Shown: in pieces, positions 21,927 to 31,678 of the stretch | How positions within the stretch are numbered: position 1 is the first letter of the stretch | Layout: the number at the start of each line of letters is the position of its first letter | Origin: Peltaster fructicola | Taxonomy: Eukaryota; Ascomycota; Dothideomycetes | Assembly (NCBI GenBank): GCA_001592805.2 | Contig: CP051141.1 | Coordinates: 1,364,001-1,428,000 of the forward strand | Direction of reading: 5' to 3' | Length of the DNA: 64,000 nt | Program-made: the position numbers and the translations under genes | Notes under the pieces: model-generated | The model's database searches: none | What the model saw: only the letters and a program-made list of their open reading frames with translations | What the model was told of the DNA's origin: nothing

Positions 21927-22607
21927 ACGAAAGCACAGGGTGGCGCACCGGTAGAACATTTGAGGGTACACCTTGACGGCATGAACCTTGCTCGGAAGCT
22001 GCAGAGAGAAAGATGCACATCCCGTGGTCGCGGAGAGTGTATGCATGACAGCAGATCAGCTTATCATGCAGTACATCAGCCCGACCAGTATGAGAGCAGC
22101 AGGTTCACTTCTTCAAAAATCAATCTCCTCAGTATCGCCGGAACAACGATGATCTGCACGATCGTTAGCGAGACAAGCCATTACTTGCGATTGATCTCCT
22201 CTACTGCACGTGCCCTTCGTACCGTTTCTTTCGTCTAATGGGGTTCGCTGGGTGATAGTGCATGTACATAATTGCCCGAGTGGTACCAATGTCGTGGCTT
22301 GAACTCCACCGCGACTCATGGACAGACTCTCGCACGTGCTGCATCTCTGCACATCCGGAGTGTCGCTTGTGTCTTTGCTGTGGCAGCGTCCTTCATTTTG
22401 AAGAATGATCAGATGAAGGGTAAAGCAGAGTTGCGGCAAGCGAGAAGCGTTGGCCGAGGTGGAGACGACTGCGAGCGCTAAAGAACAAGGTGGCGCTTTC
22501 CGCACATTTGCGTCTCCTCTCAAGAGAAAGACGCAGCTCACGGCACTGTGAGACCGCTTGAGAGACCACACGACGTTGCTGGCGTCATTTGGCCAATCGT
22601 TGTCACT
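21927..22607. other. intergenic region NCS-1 / SSXT gene
   Basis: About 680 bp between same-strand genes. Small frames on both strands show no family or exon structure. I see nothing else in it. Confidence 0.45.
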
Positions 22608-23722
22608 ATGAGCCAATTAGACTATCAATCTGCCTTCCCACCTGGGTCTTTCTTTCACAATCAAGCTTTGGCTCAGCAGCAGGGCCAGCAGGGCTTTCAT
22701 GGAGCTGCGCAATCAACAGGTCAAGAGCAGTCGCCCAAGCCTGCAGCACAACACTTTCTGAGCCAGCAGCAGCTCCAGCTAGAGCTACAGGCACAGCATC
22801 AGCAGCGATCCGGTGTAGCCACTGATGGCATGTACAATGCCTCTTCAGCCCAGCCCGCCGGTAAGCATCACCCTTCATCTCTCACGCACACAGATTGCAC
22901 ACACACACACATGCTCCTTTGCTCCCCACATCCCTTTCGTCCTGTCATGTAAGACACGAGCACGATGGATTAGCCTCACTCGTCATCATGTGACAGATCG
23001 ACTAATCTGCCCACTCAGATTAGCCTCTCTGTTCTCGTGCTTGTACCTCAGACCCCCATAGCTGACGCGATAATGCAGGTCCATTCTCTTCGGCGCCTTA
23101 CTCTCAGCCCATTCCAGCAGGAACGGCTCTCGCGGCGCAGCAACAGGCTGCCTTGAGGCACAGTGCGTCTCCTCATCAGCCCAACTCGCCGTTTGCTGCA
23201 GGTACTTCACAAGCACCACCACCACAGCAGATCAGATATCCAATGGCCGCCCCTCCTTTGCCGAATACACCCTTAAACACACAGCAGCCCACGACAATAT
23301 CTAACCCGTCCACCCCGCTATCGCCTAGCTCTCAAAATACCGAACAAAGCAGGATAAAGCTGATACTGGAGATCAATGCAGACCTGCTGGAAGAGATCAG
23401 TAATCTACAAGCTCAAGGCAAGGGCGGATTGACGAGCGCGCAGAAGGCTGTGAATAAGGACGACAAGATTGCTACAGATGAGTACATCTCAACGCTGCGA
23501 CGCGTTCAAGCCAATCTCGCCTATCTCGCACCGCGAGGCAATGTACCTGGCTCGGCTCAGAAGCAGGTCCCAGGCCCGGCACACATGACTCCTCCACCTC
23601 AGATGCCTCAGCTGCAGGCCAAATACGACAGACTGAAAGAGCTTTTCCCAGGTTGGCGTGGTCTTGAACAATTGCAGCAATCTGGCACTGCTCGAACTAA
23701 CATGAATGGCACACCTTCGTAA
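22608..23722 (+). CDS. SSXT/SS18-domain protein, probable chromatin-remodeller cofactor
   Basis: Exons 22608-22860 and 23079-23722 flank a 218-nt intron (GTAAGC...ATGCAG) and give 298 aa. The N-terminal 160 residues are Gln/Pro/Ala/Ser-rich low complexity. A short conserved helix pair follows: IKLILEINADLLEEISNLQ, a linker, then DEYISTLRRVQANLAYLA, which matches the SSXT (SS18/GIF) domain and yeast Snf11-like proteins of SWI/SNF. In animals SS18 joins BAF and in plants GIF/AN3 partners GRF factors, so a SWI/SNF co-activator role is likely by family. The intron contains a CA-dinucleotide run near 22898-22909. The C-terminus ends in a predicted helix, YDRLKELFPGWRGLEQL. Confidence 0.78.
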
Positions 23723-24137
23723 CTTATTTGACGTGGCATGTGCTTCGCAGGAGACGATCCCCTGGTCGTATCGTCCACACCGTAGGACGGGCTACTCTGC
23801 ACTGCATCCGTCAAATCAGCAATCCTCGCTGTGGCACTGGTTCCAGCGATCTTGCTTGCAACCAGCTTGGCTTCGACTGGGTGAGCATGCCTTGTGTGCA
23901 GAGATTGTGTACATTATTATACCCGCATCGCATGGCGTTGGAAGAGGACTAGCTGCTCCACATTGTATATCATTAGAGCTCCTGCTCTCCATGTTCTTCT
24001 CAGAGAGTTCATGTAACCTGCTAGTGGTGGACGCTTGTCGTCGATCAGTGGGGTCATGTTGACATCAATGAGGTTCGCCGGCTTGAAGGAGACTACCAGA
24101 CGACTTGCCTACAACTTGCCACAAGCAAATCTTTGAA
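23723..24137. other. intergenic region upstream of thioredoxin
   Basis: A 415-bp spacer; no gene, repeat or RNA seen. It should hold the 3' UTR of the SSXT gene and the thioredoxin promoter. Confidence 0.45.
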
Positions 24138-24467
24138 ATGGAGGAGCTCAAGACATTGAACGAGTATCTGAAAGCTACGAATGCCGACGGCACATGTGTC
24201 TTGGAGGCCGTCACAACATGGTGCTCTCAATGCAAGGCTATTGCTCCATTCGTCGACAAGATGATGAAGCAATTTCCCGACGCACGATTCTACAGGTATG
24301 ACACGGACACTGCAGGCGACATTGCACAGGAGCTTGGCGTTACACACATGCCGACATTCCACATTTTCAAGGACGGAGATATGGGCGACAGTGTCACAGG
24401 CGCCAAGGCTAAGGAGATCGAAACAGCAATCAGAGCGAACTATGATGGCAACATTGTTGAGCAGTGA
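24138..24467 (+). CDS. thioredoxin-like protein with non-standard active site WCSQC
   Basis: An intronless 109-aa thioredoxin-fold protein, usual length for a cytosolic thioredoxin. Trp28-Cys29-Ser30-Gln31-Cys32-Lys33 replaces the usual WCGPCK; both redox cysteines remain. The cis-proline loop is intact (THMPTFHIF) and the buried strand is present (RFYRYDTDT). Thioredoxins reduce disulfides in peroxiredoxins, methionine sulfoxide reductase and ribonucleotide reductase. The residues between the two cysteines set redox potential and partner choice, so this copy may act as an oxidant or on special clients; that is an inference. The frame extends upstream without ATG, so Met at 24138 is taken as start. 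Confidence 0.88.
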   Translation: MEELKTLNEYLKATNADGTCVLEAVTTWCSQCKAIAPFVDKMMKQFPDARFYRYDTDTAGDIAQELGVTHMPTFHIFKDGDMGDSVTGAKAKEIETAIRANYDGNIVEQ

Positions 24468-24856
24468 AGTGTCCAACAAGGTGGTGGACGAGTGCTGCGC
24501 AGATAGAGTGAGCTGTGAAAAACAGCCTTCTAGACGTACGGGTGGTGTCAACCAGGATGATGAGCAGGTGTCGTACAGACCAGACGGCTCATAAGCGCCA
24601 CAACCGGACGATGAGCTGGAGCAGCACTTCCCTTGCCTCGCTCGAGATTTGATCTTGCACCGGAAGCAATTCACAGTATTCTTGGCATGAAGTCCCAGCT
24701 TTGGTAGCCCTCCCTCACCATTGATCATGCACCATCTGGTCTTATGCACAACCAAGCACAGCGCGTACAGACCTCAGCACTTTCGCGAGACCTGGCTTTT
24801 TGCCTTCTCCTTGATAATCTTTGCTCGGCTCGGTATCAGCTGTATCGCAGTGTCAG

Positions 24857-25015
24857 CTATGGCCGTCGTCGTCCTCCACGTCTGCTAGTACCTGTCGAGT
24901 TCTGTTCGTACTTTCTCAGTCGTTCAAAATTAGCCTCTCGTTGTGCTTTGCGTGCAGCTCTGGCTCTGTCCGCATCGGCATCGTCCTCTTCACCATTGTA
25001 ATAGGCTCGTCCCAT
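24857..25015 (-). CDS. possible small charged protein, 52 aa
   Basis: A minus-strand ATG at 25015 opens a 52-codon frame: MGRAYYNGEEDDADAD, then an Arg/Ala/Glu-rich helix (RAARKAQREANFERLRKYEQN) and a basic Arg/Gly end. The composition is that of a real charged helix, and the ATG is divergent from the DUF6594 gene 57 bp away. I recognise no family, and a longer spliced form is possible. It may also be chance. Confidence 0.3.
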   Translation of the reverse strand: MGRAYYNGEEDDADADRARAARKAQREANFERLRKYEQNSTGTSRRGGRRRP

Positions 25016-25072
25016 GATTGACTGCGTTATTGCTGTCCTGACAGGACCGTCAGGCTCGGCCAGAACAGATAT

Positions 25073-26235
25073 ATGACTGGCGTGGCTGTGCAGACGAGGC
25101 AGTGCAGACACGAAGTTTCATTGAACAACGGTGAGCTTCCATCTTCGTCAGCACATCTCGACAATGCTGGAATCGATACAGCTTGCGCAGACAACGTACG
25201 TCGTTCCTCAAGGCATTCTTTCGGTCCGTCGCTGCAGAGCGCAGACGGTGAAATGGACAGCAGTGATGCATCCTTCAGCAGAAAACGAGGCTATCGACGA
25301 CTTGCTGCAGCTATGGCCTGGGATCCTTCGATGGCAGTCTTCTCTAGATTCCGCCAGGCAAACGCTCTGAATCTACTCTGTCTACAATCGGAGATCAAGG
25401 AGATTGAGCTGAAATTGAACTTGACCATCAACCATGATGACCGACGAACGGAGGCCAAGTCATGGTCATCTGACTTCGATGCACTACGCAGCTCTGGTAA
25501 GGACAGTGACCAGTGGAGGCTCTTCATTGAACTCAGAGCTCTGTTAGAGCAGTACAGTAAGTCCTCCCAAGTCGACACAAGCGTTGCCTAAGCTGATCTC
25601 CCCATTACAGATCGTGCTCTGAGAACACAGATAATCATCAATGATCAACCAGATCCATCGCAGTACGACCTCAAATTCCTTAAGGAATGGCTGGACTCAA
25701 GTCATGGAGGAGCTTCGGCTCTCCGAGGTGCAGGATCGGACACCTGGTTCGAGTTCGAAGAGGGAGGTAATCGCTTGACTGACTTGGTGGCTCTGAACAA
25801 GTCAAGTGTACATGCGAGCGGTGTAAGACAGATCAGCAGCTTCATCTTGCCACGGCTGGCAAGACTGCTACCGTTCGTGAAGATCAAGGTACAGAGCATT
25901 GTACAGGCTTGTTGACTTCTCCACTGACCAAGCACCAGTTCGATACCTTCCTTGCAGAGGAGGACGATACCACTTTCCAACACTTCTCCACGAGCGACGC
26001 CCTCAAGACAGCTGGCGATAGACTGCTTGTTGTGTTCGCCACAATCTTGGTTCTCATCCCGGTCGTGGTGTTGCACTTCGTGACGAACCCGGAATGGAGA
26101 TTACTGCTGATCGTTCTATTCACATTGTCCTTCACGACGATCATGTCGTTCGCCACAGAAGCTAAGACATCCGAGATCTTTGTTGCTGCTGCTGGGTTTG
26201 TGGCTGTCCAAGTTGTCTACGTTGGTAGCGTGTGA
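25073..26235 (+). CDS. DUF6594-family membrane protein
   Basis: Exons 25073-25556, 25611-25888 and 25939-26235 (introns of 54 and 50 nt, GTAAGT...TTACAG and GTACAG...ACCAG) give up to 352 aa. The architecture is that of the fungal DUF6594 family: RGYRRLAAAMAWDPSMAVFSRF, LQSEIKEIELKL, then a helical region with FIELRALLEQYN, and two C-terminal membrane spans (LLVVFATILVLIPVVVLHFV and LLLIVLFTLSFTTIMSF). The family is large in Pezizomycotina; its function is unknown. ATG 25073 is the first in frame; ATG 25253, just before the conserved block, is an equally likely start. It is tail-to-tail with the ABC gene, 34 bp apart. Confidence 0.82.
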
Positions 26236-26269
26236 GGACAAGTGAGAGCTGTCTCAACCCATCGGACGC

Positions 26270-28156
26270 TCACCTAGCCCATATATCATCCCAACCAGCA
26301 GGATTGAGCTCTAGAGGACCTTTGAGCGCTCCTGTACGTGGTAAACGTCCTTCTCCAGGCTCCGGCAGGCAGATCCACTCACGGACGCAACCAGGAACGT
26401 CCTCCTTGGCATGGCTGATGACTAGGAGTGCTTGCTCGGGAGAAAGCCCTTCGAACATGGCTGACTCCGATCCCTTTGTGGCTGCACCGTCAACGACTGC
26501 TGCCACCTTCTGTCCCTGCGACAAGAACAGTGAAGCCTTGTCACGGACTGGCTCATCCATGCCGCTGAAGGCTTCATCAAGGATCACAAGATCCGGACTA
26601 GCCACAAGAGCTCTCAGGAACAGTAGCAATCGCTGACTGGAAAAGCTTAGCCCGCCAAAGAGCAAGTTATCAGCCCATTCCAGGCCACCTGATGTGCTTG
26701 AGCTGCGATCTGGCTGGATTGTGCCTGTCTGTAACTCTACAGCAAACCACTGCAAGAAAGCATCAACTCGTTGCGTCGCAGACTCATCTAGACTCGGCTT
26801 TGCCATAGGCGCATCAGCCCACGCAGATTCCAGCGTGCGTCTCACAGTGAGTCTCTTGGGAAAGAATGCATGGACTTCGGGACTCGAGTGGCCCATTCGT
26901 CTCTGCAGCTCAAACAACGTAATGCCGCGCTCTCCTGGCTCTGGTAGTCTTGATCGGCCGAAGAGCTTGACAGGCAGACTATACGTCTGCGGATGATCAG
27001 ACGTGATGAGACTTAGCATTGTAGTCTTTCCAGAGCCATTTGGTCCAAATATGCCACAGCGTTGTCCTCGATGGAGTGACCACCAGAGTCCGGCTTTGCT
27101 CTCGCCGTTGATGTCTCGCTCCCAGCCGCCGAGCACAACCTTGTCGCCGTATGCTACTTTGACACCCTGCATGTCGATCAGGGCTTCACCTCGAGGCAGA
27201 GGTGGCGCAGTCCGCGCAAAGCCATCTTTGCTTAGCTTTGACTGCGAGCCAGCTTCGACATGCTTTATGATGCTTTGAACACTCTCTTGCGTCATGCTTA
27301 GCACACTTTCCTTGCTGTCCTGTGCAAGAACGCGATTGTGCTCGTCTATGACTAGCAGATGGTTGATCCATTGAGGCACGCCATCTTCTGGTCTCAAGCT
27401 GATAATCAGCCGTGGCTGGCCTGCTGTTGCGACCTGCTCGAGTACTCCTGATAGTCGATGAACAGTGCTTGGGTCCAGTCCCATGAAAGGTCCATCCAAC
27501 ATGAGTAGCGCAGGCTTGCTCATCAATGCTTTCGCTATACGAGCTCTTCTTGTCTGTCCGTTGCTGAGATTTGACACCGGCATGTCTAACAGGGCTGCAA
27601 GGTTGAGCTTCGTGGTGACATCCTGCAAAGTTACATGGTCGATAGTGCCTTCATCGACCTCGAGAGCGTTCAGATGTGTGTTGCCAAGCAGGTAATCACG
27701 CACACAGAAATCGGTCTCCTCTTTCCGGCTTTCGTACCTGGCACTGAGGTATGCTCCACGAACACTTGTGCCACTCACATTACTGCCACGATCCGCATCG
27801 AAGCCGACATACTTGATGGCCTGGTGTTCGGTGAGGCCTCTGTCCGACAGTCCAGGATACTTCCGACCTGTCGGTGGTATTGCTACATGCTGGCCAGCCA
27901 ATACTTGCAGCACGCTGGTCCTCGAGAGTGATGAGGGTGAAATAATCGCCCATAAGTCCTTATTCTGATCGTTCCCAGAGAGTGTAAAGCTGAGATTCGT
28001 GAAAATCGGCGAATTCGAGCTCGCAGAATGGTCTGATTGAGGATAGGTACGATAAAAGGTCGTGTCTTGTATTGCTATTAACGGCTTGGTCGATATGAGC
28101 CTTCGGGCTCTACGTGGGAGCCATACGGCGCCAACACGACTGGTTATTCTGTGCAT
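26270..28156 (-). CDS. twin-domain ABC ATPase, YDR061W-like, probably mitochondrial
   Basis: An intronless 628-aa soluble protein with two ABC ATPase domains and no membrane spans. The N-terminus (MHRITSRV, WLPRRARRLIS) is basic and amphipathic, consistent with a mitochondrial presequence. Domain 2 is canonical: Walker A GPNGSGKTT, signature-like LSFSSQRLLLF, Walker B LVILDEAFSGMD. Domain 1 keeps signature LSNGQTRRARIAKAL and Walker B LLMLDGPFMGLD, but its Walker A is degenerate (SPSSLSRTS lacks Gly and Lys). This layout fits the uncharacterised yeast ABC protein Ydr061w and bacterial ModF-like ATPases. The start is the first ATG in frame; the open frame extends further upstream without one. 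Confidence 0.85.
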   Translation of the reverse strand: MHRITSRVGAVWLPRRARRLISTKPLIAIQDTTFYRTYPQSDHSASSNSPIFTNLSFTLSGNDQNKDLWAIISPSSLSRTSVLQVLAGQHVAIPPTGRKYPGLSDRGLTEHQAIKYVGFDADRGSNVSGTSVRGAYLSARYESRKEETDFCVRDYLLGNTHLNALEVDEGTIDHVTLQDVTTKLNLAALLDMPVSNLSNGQTRRARIAKALMSKPALLMLDGPFMGLDPSTVHRLSGVLEQVATAGQPRLIISLRPEDGVPQWINHLLVIDEHNRVLAQDSKESVLSMTQESVQSIIKHVEAGSQSKLSKDGFARTAPPLPRGEALIDMQGVKVAYGDKVVLGGWERDINGESKAGLWWSLHRGQRCGIFGPNGSGKTTMLSLITSDHPQTYSLPVKLFGRSRLPEPGERGITLFELQRRMGHSSPEVHAFFPKRLTVRRTLESAWADAPMAKPSLDESATQRVDAFLQWFAVELQTGTIQPDRSSSTSGGLEWADNLLFGGLSFSSQRLLLFLRALVASPDLVILDEAFSGMDEPVRDKASLFLSQGQKVAAVVDGAATKGSESAMFEGLSPEQALLVISHAKEDVPGCVREWICLPEPGEGRLPRTGALKGPLELNPAGWDDIWAR

Positions 28157-28893
28157 TGCAAAGCTGCATGTACGTGTAGTCGATTGAAGCTTGTTCAATC
28201 ATGATTTGAAGAGATCTTCATTGCTGTGACTCAGACGGTGGTCTTGCTTGAGCCATTGGGTGACGTACAAACCGTGCATGAGATCTTTGCTTGCAACGCC
28301 GAGGTTTCGGCTTCGTCATCAACAACGACCACAGCAATGTTCTCATCACTACAACCATCAAGACCAAAGGCAAGGCTCGTTCGTGCGCTTGGGTTTACCA
28401 CGCTGACAGTAACAGATACATGATACCACCGCTCGTAAACCTCTCCATCAGCATCAGATTCGTAGCATCAAATCACCACGTACACAGATAGAGGCAATGC
28501 CGCCTCACCAGGCTCCAGTACAGTCTCCTGCTCTGCCATTGCCACAATTCAACCCAGCTACCATGCATCCAGTCTTCTTCACAGAGCATTGGCGAAAGCC
28601 ACCGTTCCAGATGCCTATGGCAAGTGGGTTTAGTCCCGTTGCCACAGGATACGTGTTCGGCGACAACAAGCGACGGAACACCTCGACCAAGCTCTAGAGG
28701 ATGATCGTGAGCGTCGATCGCGTAGGTGAACACCTCCCCTGATGTGACGATGCCGCTGGAGAACGCATTCGAGTCCGAAACAGCACCAATGAGACACAAT
28801 CACCCAGCTCAGACATCAGCATTGTGGCTGAGAAACATCATAGCTGCAGTACACAGCTGTTATCATTAGTGGACTATGCATTGCGGTTGCCCA
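28157..28893. other. region with weak small frames, no gene called
   Basis: Plus-strand frames at 28294-28491 and 28497-28691 (ATG 28497, 64 aa, Pro/Phe/Met-rich) and a minus-strand frame at 28473-28799 compete. Each has stretches that look protein-like, but none has a clear family, and I found no splice pair joining the two plus-strand frames. A small spliced gene here is possible. Confidence 0.3.
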
Positions 28894-30273
28894 TCACGGA
28901 GCGCCGTCTACCGAGTCTGCTGAAACTGCAAACATGGGCAGCTTCTTTTTGCTGGGCGTGGCCTGGCTAGCATCCATGGCCATGCTGTTGTCCTGACCAG
29001 TGCTATATCCGGAGACCAAACCCGCAGCAGGAGGGTTCACATGAGGTAGCGGTACAGCATGATCTGCGGGACTGCCATCAAGTACGTTCTTGGACGGCTG
29101 ACTTCCAGCTGTCAATTGCGGACGCTCGAAGGTGGTCCTGGGCGACGCAAGCACAGGCAGTGCGGGCTCAGAAGTGGTTGGCGCTGAAGACTCGAAAGGG
29201 TCAGACACTGGTGCTACTGCATCGTCACGCGGCTCTTCATCCTTCTCTTCCTTCGCCTCAGCTGCCTTCACTTTACTGCGACGAGCGTTGGCTACGAGCC
29301 TCGAGAAATCTGCGTGGTTTTTCTTCATCCAGCCATTACCATCAAAGTCCTTCTTCATTATGCCGTTTGGCACAGACGGCGCATTTCCTCCCTGTGTACG
29401 CTCCCATGTATCAAGATCACGCAGGAGATCTCTCTTGTTCCGTGGGTTATTTGAGTCGCAATTGGCATTCCAGATGTTCACCCATGCTGTGTGTCGGCGC
29501 ATCATCAGCTGTTTCGATCCAGAAGGCGGTATACCCAGATCTCGCAGCTTCTTCGATAGGTCCTTTTCTTTCATCATTGAGTAGTTCAGTTCGTTCAATC
29601 GGTCCTGCGGTCGACCTGACATCGGTGGCTTCTTGACGCTTGTTGCTGCCCTCTCGCGTGCTTCGCGCTCGTCCTCGCATTTGTCTAGATGTGGTTCCAC
29701 CTGTTCGATCTTCATGCGCTGACCGCAGCCCAGTGGACACTCGACCAGGCCATCATCTACGATCTGCTCTTCTGGTACGAAAGTCTCGTCCTCTGATTCC
29801 TCGACTTCGACAACCTCTGGTTGCGATGTCTGCGAACCGACAATCCTACGGCTCTTACTTCTCGTAGTACGACCAACAGGCTCTTCTGGGTAGCTGTTCT
29901 CCGACTCAAGTGCGCTCCGCTTCCTCTTGCCAGGTCGTTTGGACGCCGCATCGGCTGCGAGTTGTTGCTCTCTTGCAACTTTGATTGTTTGTGGTCTTGC
30001 ATCCACGAATGTTGCGACCACTTCTTGAAGCTGCCAGTTGTTCCTGAGCTTGCTAGCCTGGTCCTGTGTGCGGCAAGCTGGACAACAGCCATCAGTCGAG
30101 AGTGCTGTTCGGATGCATTTCGAGCAGAAGGTATGTGAGCAAGAGGTGATCATAGGTGTATCGAAGAACTCCTTGCAGATCTGGCAGTGAAGCGCATTCT
30201 CCAAGGACGAGAGTCCAGCGAGCGGAGTGCCCAGCCAGTCCGTCGAGTCTGGTATGTTGTGCGCAGCGTCCAT
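28894..30273 (-). CDS. RAD18: postreplication repair E3 ubiquitin ligase RAD18
   Basis: An intronless 459-aa protein with all RAD18 domains in order. A C3HC4 RING finger starts at Cys30 (CQICKEFFDTPMI, CSHTFCSKCI, CCPAC). A UBZ4-type zinc finger follows near residues 180-205 (CPLGCGQRM...HLDKC). A SAP DNA-binding motif lies around residues 240-275 (LRDLGIPPSGSKQLMMRRH). With the E2 Rad6 it monoubiquitinates PCNA at stalled forks and starts translesion synthesis or template switching. The C-terminal 150 residues are Pro/Ser/Ala-rich and disordered. Length is close to yeast Rad18 (487 aa). It is divergent from RRP41, with 177 bp between the ATGs. Confidence 0.95.
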   Translation of the reverse strand: MDAAHNIPDSTDWLGTPLAGLSSLENALHCQICKEFFDTPMITSCSHTFCSKCIRTALSTDGCCPACRTQDQASKLRNNWQLQEVVATFVDARPQTIKVAREQQLAADAASKRPGKRKRSALESENSYPEEPVGRTTRSKSRRIVGSQTSQPEVVEVEESEDETFVPEEQIVDDGLVECPLGCGQRMKIEQVEPHLDKCEDEREARERAATSVKKPPMSGRPQDRLNELNYSMMKEKDLSKKLRDLGIPPSGSKQLMMRRHTAWVNIWNANCDSNNPRNKRDLLRDLDTWERTQGGNAPSVPNGIMKKDFDGNGWMKKNHADFSRLVANARRSKVKAAEAKEEKDEEPRDDAVAPVSDPFESSAPTTSEPALPVLASPRTTFERPQLTAGSQPSKNVLDGSPADHAVPLPHVNPPAAGLVSGYSTGQDNSMAMDASQATPSKKKLPMFAVSADSVDGAP

Positions 30274-30450
30274 CGCATGCTGTGAAGTGGAATCAGAGGT
30301 CGTTACGGAATAGAAGCAGTCGTAATCGCGCTGGTAACTTTAGCGAAACCGCGCACATTCACGCGTCGCCCGCGCGTCATCGACGAATTTGAAGCTGTTT
30401 CGAGAATTGTTGCTGGTGACAATCTGGAAGCAAGACAACTCTCGTCGAGA
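30274..30450. promoter_or_regulatory. bidirectional promoter RAD18 / RRP41
   Basis: 177 bp between two divergent start codons. It contains a GC-rich stretch with repeated CGCG-type steps (about 30349-30376, including acgcgt and cgcgcg). A compact shared promoter is the simplest reading. Confidence 0.55.
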
Positions 30451-31257
30451 ATGCCTTTGGACACATCAGCATACAATCTCGCGCATCTGCGCCTGGACGG
30501 TCGCCGCTGGAATGAGCTCCGCCGCCTACACGCCCAGATCTCAACACAAGCAGCTGCCGATGGCTCAAGCTACCTCGAAATGGGCAACACAAAGGTCATA
30601 TGCACTGTGAATGGTCCGCAAGAGCAGAAGAAAGGAGCTGGAAGCAGAGATCAGTCGAATGAAGCGAAGATTGAGGTCGAGATAGGCTTCGCTAGCTTCT
30701 CTGGTACAGACAGAAAGAAGCGTGCAAGAGGTGACAAGTATGAGTGGGACACCATGCAGCAATGCAACGACTGACGGCCACGTAGGAGGACATCAGAGAT
30801 GCAGTATACGATATCTAGCGCCTTCGCAGCAACACTACTCACACACCTCTATCCTCACAGTACCATTGATGTGCACCTTCATGTGCTTTCGCAGGACGGC
30901 TCCTTGCTCGCAGCATGCATCAATGCGACTACATTAGCTCTTATCGACGCAGGGATACCCATGACCGACTACATATCCGCGTGCACGGTCGCGACGACAG
31001 CAGCGTTCGCAGATCGAGAGGAGGATGCCGACCCGTTACTGGACGTGAACAATCTCGAAGAGCTCGAATGCCCATTTCTGACCATTGGCGCTGTCGGCGG
31101 CGCGGTAGGCACCTTGATAATGGAAACACGAGTGCAAATGGCTCGACTGGAAGCCATGATCGCTGTCGGCCTCGATGGCTGTGCACAAGTCAAGACGATC
31201 CTTGACAGCGTTGTTCGAGCGCATGGCAAGAAGATGCTTGAAAGCCGGATGGGCTGA
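30451..31257 (+). CDS. RRP41: exosome complex subunit Rrp41/Ski6
   Basis: Exons 30451-30737 and 30786-31257 flank a 48-nt intron (GTATGA...CGTAG); the product is 252 aa, the usual Rrp41 length (yeast 246). RNase PH-fold motifs are evident: LRLDGRRWNELR at the N-terminus, SSYLEMGNTKVICTVNGP, then ALIDAGIPMTD and FLTIGAVGGAVGTLIMETRVQM. Rrp41 is one of six RNase PH-type ring subunits of the eukaryotic exosome, which in fungi is catalytically inert and threads RNA to Rrp44. The intron falls between the strand after RARGDK and RTSEMQ; removing it restores the conserved continuity. Confidence 0.95.
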
Positions 31258-31678
31258 ACAAACGGATTCCCTCAGCGCTCAAAGCATAGGCTGTCGAACT
31301 CTGATCAACGGCCAAGCTTCTACCAAGCTTTTGGTGACACTAGTCGCAGGCCAATGACAACGGCTTCCTCTCACGTTGTCAAGCGCTGTGGCTTGAACAT
31401 CCCCTGCATGAAACAGCTCTACATGCTGTACATGCGCGATTTGCACAACCAGACAGGCGCCTGAAGCATTCAATGGCCTCCAGATATGGCTCTGAACGTA
31501 GGCCTACTGACTGGCGGCCAGCACCAAGAGCTGTCCTTGCGGCACAACAGGGGAGAGGCTAATGACCGTTGCTATTTGTGGGACAACCTCCTTGATCTCG
31601 TATACACATTTATTGACCTGACTTGCAGAACATTTTCCACATTCTCTCGCAACCCTCCTCTTCGATCAAGCAGACACC
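31258..31678. other. intergenic region upstream of the DOMON/b561 gene
   Basis: 421 bp between same-strand genes; no gene or RNA seen. The final 60 bp are CT-rich, likely the 5' leader of the next gene. Confidence 0.45.

Noticed and set aside
22898-22909. CA-dinucleotide run
   Set aside because: Short microsatellite inside an intron; too brief to be of note.
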